From NCBI GenBank assembly GCA_021399435.1, contig JAJTUP010000004.1, positions 1,984,001 to 2,048,000 on the forward strand: DNA of 64,000 nt, written 5' to 3'. Within the stretch, counting starts at the first letter, position 1; the number at the start of each line of letters is the position of its first letter. Made by a program: the position numbers and the translations under genes. Positions 59,184 to 64,000 of the stretch are shown here, in pieces. Source of the DNA: Diaporthe sp. PMI_573 (taxonomy: Eukaryota > Ascomycota > Sordariomycetes > Diaporthales > Diaporthaceae). The notes beneath the pieces are model-generated. The model saw nothing but the letters and a program-made list of their open reading frames with translations. It was not told the DNA's origin and searched no databases.

Positions 59184-60101
59184 ATGGACGCCCTCAAGGA
59201 CTTCATCGAGCTCATCATGACGCCCTCGGCGCCCGTCTTCATCATCGGCGGGCTCATCGTGCTCATCGTGCCCATCCTCATGCACCTGTGGGTGACCAAG
59301 TCGACGACCTACACCGTCCTCCCCTCGGTGCTCCTCACGGGGCCCACGGGCGCGGGCAAGACGGCGCTGCACACCCTCCTCGAGCGCCGCGCCTCCCCCT
59401 CCGAGACGCACACCTCCCAGACCTGGTCCGCGGTGGAGCTCGCCGTCAGCGAGGACGGGTCCTCCTCGTTCCGCGACGACCTCGACGCGGGCGGCGCAAC
59501 AGCCTCCAAGTTCCTGCTCGTCGACACCCCCGGCCACGGCAAGCTGCGCCACTACGCCCAGGGCCGCCTCACCCTCGAGGGCACTCAGTCGACCCGCCTC
59601 AAGGCCGTCGTCTTCGTCGTCGACGCCGCCGCCCTCGCCGAGCCAGACGTCCTGGCCGACACCGCCTCCTACCTGTACGACGTGCTGCTCGCCCTGCAGC
59701 GCCGCATAGGCAACACAAAGACCAGCAAGGCCCCCTACGCCATCCCGCTCCTCGTCGCAGCCAACAAGGCAGACCTCTTCACCGCCCTGCCCGCGAAGCT
59801 CGTCCGCACCAGCCTCGAGAAGGAGCTGGGCCGCATACGCCGCACACGCAGCAAGGGCCTGCTCGACTCGGGCGCCGACGCGGGCGCCGACCTCGGCGCT
59901 GGCGGCGATGACGGCGACGACTGGCTGGGCGAGTACGGGAGTGCCGAGTTCAAGTTCGACCAGATGCGCGAGTTCAACACCGAGGTTGATGTCATCAGCG
60001 GGAATATCACCGGTGACGGCCCTGGTGTGGACGCGTGGTGGAGCTGGATTGGGAGCAGGATATCTGTCTGGCAAGGGGACCGGAAGCATGCCAAGAACTA
60101 G
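59184..60101 (+). CDS. SRP102: Signal recognition particle receptor subunit beta
   Basis: ER-membrane Ras-like GTPase that anchors the SRP receptor alpha subunit and helps hand ribosomes to the translocon. It is an uninterrupted 305-aa exon with a good start context (caccATGgac). A single N-terminal membrane anchor lies at about residues 17-37 (APVFIIGGLIVLIVPILMHL). The GTPase domain has the P-loop GPTGAGKT (53-60), the G3 motif DTPGHGK (114-120) and the G4 motif NKAD (194-197). Near the C-terminus an acidic Gly/Asp loop precedes EYGSAEFKFDQM, which fits the fungal family. Length and topology match Srp102/SRPRB (240-300 aa). No intron and no anomaly. The gene is convergent with CYS4. Confidence 0.95.
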   Translation: MDALKDFIELIMTPSAPVFIIGGLIVLIVPILMHLWVTKSTTYTVLPSVLLTGPTGAGKTALHTLLERRASPSETHTSQTWSAVELAVSEDGSSSFRDDLDAGGATASKFLLVDTPGHGKLRHYAQGRLTLEGTQSTRLKAVVFVVDAAALAEPDVLADTASYLYDVLLALQRRIGNTKTSKAPYAIPLLVAANKADLFTALPAKLVRTSLEKELGRIRRTRSKGLLDSGADAGADLGAGGDDGDDWLGEYGSAEFKFDQMREFNTEVDVISGNITGDGPGVDAWWSWIGSRISVWQGDRKHAKN

Positions 60102-60525
60102 GCCACTTATATACCGCTCTCCTAATTAATGATAATTCCTATCGCGATACCACAACTGATACCACGTGCGCGAATATTGGATGGTGATTTTTAGATCTTG
60201 ATTTTGCGTGACGTTGTCTGCTCGTTTGGTGCTCAATTTGATTATTATTCCCACAAAGGCGTGGAGTCACGGCAAATGCGCGCGCTATCTCTGAGCCTTC
60301 AATATATAATGGCGCCATTCTGCATGGTTGAATCTAGACTGTCTAGTCTATATTTTCCCTTTCCTGAGCCCGTAGATGTTGAGTCTAGGCCAGCCGACGC
60401 CGACACTGCATGTGTCTGATGAATAAATCTGCTGATGTGAAGAACAAATACTCCGAGACCAGTCCCCCGATACCCGTGATAACGCCCATGTACAATGCAT
60501 GCTAGTATAGAACCCAGTCAATCAA
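60102..60525. other. Convergent 3' intergenic region, SRP receptor beta and CYS4
   Basis: 424 bp of AT-richer 3' flank. It contains one ATGGCGCCAT palindrome at 60309-60318, considered and set aside as a likely chance match. Nothing else is seen. Confidence 0.5.
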
Positions 60526-62252
60526 TCAGGCAGGACTCCCGTTGGACGGGGTCTTCTTGGACTGCTTCACCATGTGCGTCAGGAGGTCGACCTTGGTGAC
60601 CACGGCGACGGGCTTCTTGCCCTCCCCGTTGTCCTTGTCCTCGGTCACGACCGCGGCGCTGTTGTACTCGAGGAACTTGCTGAGGATGGTGAGGGGCGTG
60701 TCCAGCGTGATGTCCACAAAGTGCCGCTTCTGCTTCTTGCTCTTGCCCGTGGCCTCCTCGGCCGTCAGGATGTCCCTGGCGTCCGTGACCACCTCGTCGA
60801 TCTTGCTGAAGTCGAACATGACGTCCTTGACGAGGCTGGTCGCCGAGGCCCGACCGCTCGAGATGTACGACAGCAGGTTGCCCAGCGTCACCAGGCCGAC
60901 GAGCTTGCCGCCCGTGGGCGAGAGGACGGGAAGCTGGTCGAAGCCTTTCTCCCGCATCGTCTCGATGGCGTCAGCGCAGGCCTGCGTGCTCAGGACGCTG
61001 GTCACGGGCTTCAGCCTGAGGGACCTGATCGTCTCGCCGCCGTAGGGGTCGCTCGCCCTCCTCTTCTTCTGGGCGGCAGCCTCGACCTCGGCGCCGTTGA
61101 TGGACGGCAGGAGGTCGTTGGCGGCCAGCCAGTCGTCGTCCGCGAACTTGGAGAGGTAGCTCCTGATGCTGTCCGGGAGCACCACGACCACGGTGTCCTT
61201 CTCGTCGAGGTTCAGGTCATGCACGGCGCGCACCATGGCCGCCATCGCAGACCCAGAAGATCCACCGACGAGCAGACCCTCCTCGGCAATCAGCCTGCGC
61301 GCGTACATGAACGACTCGCGGTCCTCTGTCTTGTACCACTTATCCACGATCTCGCGGTCCAGCACGTCGGGGATGAAGTCGTAGCCGATGCCCTCCACCT
61401 TGTACGAGACATTCGCGAGCTCGCCCTGGTTCAGAGCCTCGGGCACGGCGAGGATACTGCCGAACGGGTCGGCGGCGATAATCTTGACGTCCTTGCTGTG
61501 CTTCCTAATGCCCTTTGCAATGCCGCTGATCGTGCCGCCGGTTCCAGCGCCGGCGACGATGGCCGTAACCTTGCCGTGGGTCTGCTCCCAAATCTCCTCT
61601 GCGGTACCAAACTCGTGAGCGCGCGGGTTGTCGACGTTGGTGTACTGGTCCAGGATGTGCGCGCGGGGGATCTCCTTCTGCAGCCTCCTCGCGACGCCGA
61701 TGTGGGACTCGGGACTGTCCCAGGCGGCCTGGGTGGGCGTGCGGATGATGGTGGCGCCGAGGGCTCGCAGGACCGAGACCTTCTCGGCGGACATCTTCTC
61801 CGGAAGGGTGATGATCGTCTTGTAACCCTTGATGGCTCCAACGAGTGCGAGACCGATTCCACTATAGCCAAAGACACGGTCAGCATGCCACGACCACCCG
61901 GGCGTGCTCAAGGGCGGGAGCAACGAGGAACTTACGTGTTTCCGCTGGTAGGCTCGATCAGCGTGTCGCCGGGCTTGATCCTGCCGCTCTTCTCGGCCTC
62001 CTCGATCATGCGCAGGGCTATGCGGTCCTTAACACTGCCGCCGGCGTTGACGAGCTCAACCTTTGCGTAAACATTTGCCTTGATCCCCAGGGACTGGGGG
62101 ATCTTGTTCAACCGCACCAGCGGGGTGTGACCGATCAGCTTGGTTGCGTCCGCGACTCCGATCTCCTCGCTGCCCTTGCCTAGAGCCTTCAGCAACGGCT
62201 CAGCAAAGCTGGAAAGACCACCATTCGTGGTGGTTCCGTTGGTGGTTGCCAT
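60526..62252 (-). CDS. CYS4: Cystathionine beta-synthase
   Basis: PLP enzyme that condenses homocysteine with serine (or uses related substrates) to make cystathionine in transsulfuration. The model is complement(join(60526..61861,61936..62252)), 550 aa. The PLP-binding lysine is K75 in [12 protein letters not shown]. The substrate loop TSGNTGIGLA is completed across the 74-nt intron (the Thr codon of SGNT is split). The phosphate-binding loop [14 protein letters not shown] and the conserved [10 protein letters not shown] are present. The C-terminal third has two CBS (Bateman) motifs, with [17 protein letters not shown] in the first. The N-terminus is short and lacks the heme-binding extension of animal CBS, as in yeast Cys4. 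The start is at the first ATG in frame. It is convergent with the SRP receptor gene. Confidence 0.97.
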
Positions 62253-63304
62253 GATGCGGACGGGCAGTCAGACGTGAGGAACTGGTGGGGGCTGAGGCGA
62301 GTCGGTGTTGAGTGTCTGGTGCGAGGGTGATTTGCTTGCAAAGCAGATGAGAGGGGGAGGTGTGAGGAAAGAAAAGCGACTTGGGGAACCGTGGGTCGAG
62401 CTGCTAGTCAGTATAAATGGTCTGTTACATAACAGAAGCAGGGCAGTAAGCCGCAATGGTGAAATCTCAGCAGCAAAGAGCAAAGATGGGACGTTGGCGT
62501 GGGAAGACATGGCTTGAGTTTGCCCCGCGGCGAGGCCGAGCGACGGCTAGCAGCGGGAAGCGGGACGACCAAATGATACTGGCCTCGCCTGGGCACTTGA
62601 GACACATCCTCCTCGTGGTGCATCAAGGCTCTTTCAACTTTTCCTGTCGTGATTGCGTGACCGTGTTCAGGTCCGTCATACCACCTTTGCCTCGCTACCT
62701 CGAAGAAGTCTCCTTCAGGTGGTGGTGGAATGCGGGACTGCCCCTCCAGGTTCCCGTCCAGTCCGCCCAAAAAGCCGCAGGCGAGAGTCCGCATTGGGCC
62801 AACTGATCAACACGCCACCCCTTTGCCCCTGTCTGATTCGACAGCTGGGGTCCATCTTGCATGTGAAAGATGGCCTATAAACACCATGCCGTCTAGTTGG
62901 AACATGGTCAAGACTTCATTCCCAACTTTTTTCCACTCAAGCAACACCATATGTCAGGCGACCAATCGCTGGGCAATGCTCAGTAATAAATCTCCTCCCT
63001 GCAGACTTGTTGCCATCTTGGGTTTATTGCGCAACGTTGAATTAATAAATTGGGAAACCTGGACGGCGAATTGAGGTCCGATATTCATACAATTTCGACA
63101 CATCGCCAGCTCGTCCTCAAATCTGAGAGACATGGCCGACAGCGCCTGCATTCCATCCCTTACCTGCTGCGACGTTATTGCCAGTTCACCTGTCCGGTCT
63201 GAAGAAATCCCTGATGGCTGGTTCCCGCGAAGTGACCAGCCAACCCTAAATCAGTTCCGACCCAGAAATAAGACTCTTCCCGCGATGATCTATTACACGA
63301 ATGA
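62253..63304. other. Region between CYS4 and the partial membrane-protein gene
   Basis: 1.05 kb holding the CYS4 promoter and leader and the 3' flank of the next gene (both on the minus strand). Short frames such as 62456-62806 plus have no family signature. Confidence 0.5.
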
Positions 63305-64000
63305 CTAAATCGACGCTGGGTCTGAGCCATCCCGTGAGCCCGCCTGAGACCCTGACCCGTCGAGCAGGTCATCCAAAGAGGCTACATCGGCATCCTGGTC
63401 CCGACTGGGTGCACTACCCGTGCCGGTCGTGTTGCTGCTGTTCGTCTTCTCCTGGCTTCGGGTACCACTATCCCTGCTGTCAGTCAGCAGAGGATATGCC
63501 GACGCCAGGGCCGTAAGAGCCTCGTCCTGCTCTGTCCTAGGGATGTTGTCCGTGTAACCGGACCAGGTGCCAGAATCAATACCCTGGAACCCGATGCGCT
63601 GGAGCTGAAGGGTCTCCGATGCTGACCACTCGAGGAAAGTGTACTCTCGGTACTTTTGACGACGGTAGAGGCATTCGAAGATGGGCTCTAAGATGTAAGA
63701 AGTGACTATGATCAGGACTCCAGTAACCAAGGTGAAGTAAAGGCCGAAGAGGCTGAAGGAGACATGCTTGGTACTTCGGATTTTCTATAACGAGTTGAAC
63801 ATTTCATGTCAGCTGGAGACCACTGACACGCACAGTAGGGACATCTCACCTGGTTGTTGCACATCTCCCGCACGTGCGAATCGAATGGCAAGACGCTGTA
63901 AGGGGCGAGTGCTTCATCCGTGGGCCCGTGGGCCATATTCACGACCGCTGCCTGAATAGATGCCAGGTACGTGGCCCACCAGTAACGGACGTCAAGCTGC
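63305..64000 (-). CDS. C-terminal part of a fungal multi-pass membrane protein (cut by the window edge)
   Basis: Two exons are visible, complement(join(63305..63784,63850..>64000)), giving the last ~209 residues. The upstream exon (from QLDVRYWWATYLASIQAA) contains MAHGPTDEALAPYSVLPFD and ends NNQ; a 65-nt GT-AG intron joins it in frame to KIRSTKHVSFSLFGLYFTLV. A strong membrane helix (LVTGVLIIVTSYILEPIFEC) follows, then YREYTFLEWSASETLQLQR and a Ser/Asp-rich cytosolic tail ending DPASI. The layout (several helices, then a conserved segment with a Trp, then a disordered tail) resembles uncharacterised membrane proteins of filamentous fungi, but I cannot name the family. The 5' part lies outside the window. 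Confidence 0.7.

Noticed and set aside
60309..60318. ATGGCGCCAT, matching the CYS3 sulfur-regulator consensus, beside CYS4
   Set aside because: It lies 3' of CYS4, not in its promoter, and about one such match is expected by chance in 64 kb.

Overview
The window is nuclear DNA of a filamentous ascomycete (Pezizomycotina, most likely Sordariomycetes; the species cannot be fixed from sequence alone). Genes carry short GT-AG introns with fungal splice signals, several leaders are pyrimidine-rich, base composition looks moderately GC-rich throughout, and every recognisable product has a fungal counterpart. No bacterial, viral, CRISPR, rRNA or convincing tRNA feature was found, and no intact transposon.

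Fifteen protein-coding genes are supported, fourteen complete and one cut by the right edge. In order: MTO1 (+, mitochondrial tRNA wobble-uridine modification), CRD1 (-, cardiolipin synthase), a WOPR-family master transcription regulator of the Wor1/Ryp1/Sge1 type (-), TDP1 (-, tyrosyl-DNA phosphodiesterase with an N-terminal ubiquitin-interacting motif), a PNRC/Edc1-like decapping activator (-), RBX1 (+, cullin RING subunit), SPC1 (-, signal peptidase subunit), an Alr/Mnr2-like CorA magnesium transporter (+), a small unknown protein (-), a CRIB-motif scaffold protein (+), RCE1 (-, CAAX protease), AKR1 (-, ankyrin/DHHC palmitoyltransferase), the SRP receptor beta subunit (+), CYS4 (-, cystathionine beta-synthase) and a partial multi-pass membrane protein (-). 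Exon boundaries were worked out by hand from reading frame, splice signals and family conservation; each model closes in frame.

The layout is uneven. From 49.7 kb to the right end and from 31 to 40 kb, genes are compact and often divergent or convergent pairs. In contrast there are three gene-poor tracts: 7.1-13.0 kb and 14.6-25.1 kb, which flank the WOPR gene, and 39.9-49.8 kb. The first two hold short tandem arrays, several with a 7-bp period. The third holds coding-like minus-strand fragments without an intact gene. The WOPR gene and the CorA gene both have long leaders nearly free of AUG that carry one or two short upstream ORFs.

The genes are not a pathway cluster. Many act on membranes or the secretory route (SPC1, SRP receptor beta, RCE1, AKR1, CRD1), but this reads as ordinary housekeeping neighbourhood. 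The points most worth following are the WOPR locus (isolated regulator, long AUG-free leader, single uORF ending 11 nt before the start, G/C hairpins downstream), the heptamer arrays, and the possible decayed gene near 47 kb. I did not find a convincing new multi-gene system.
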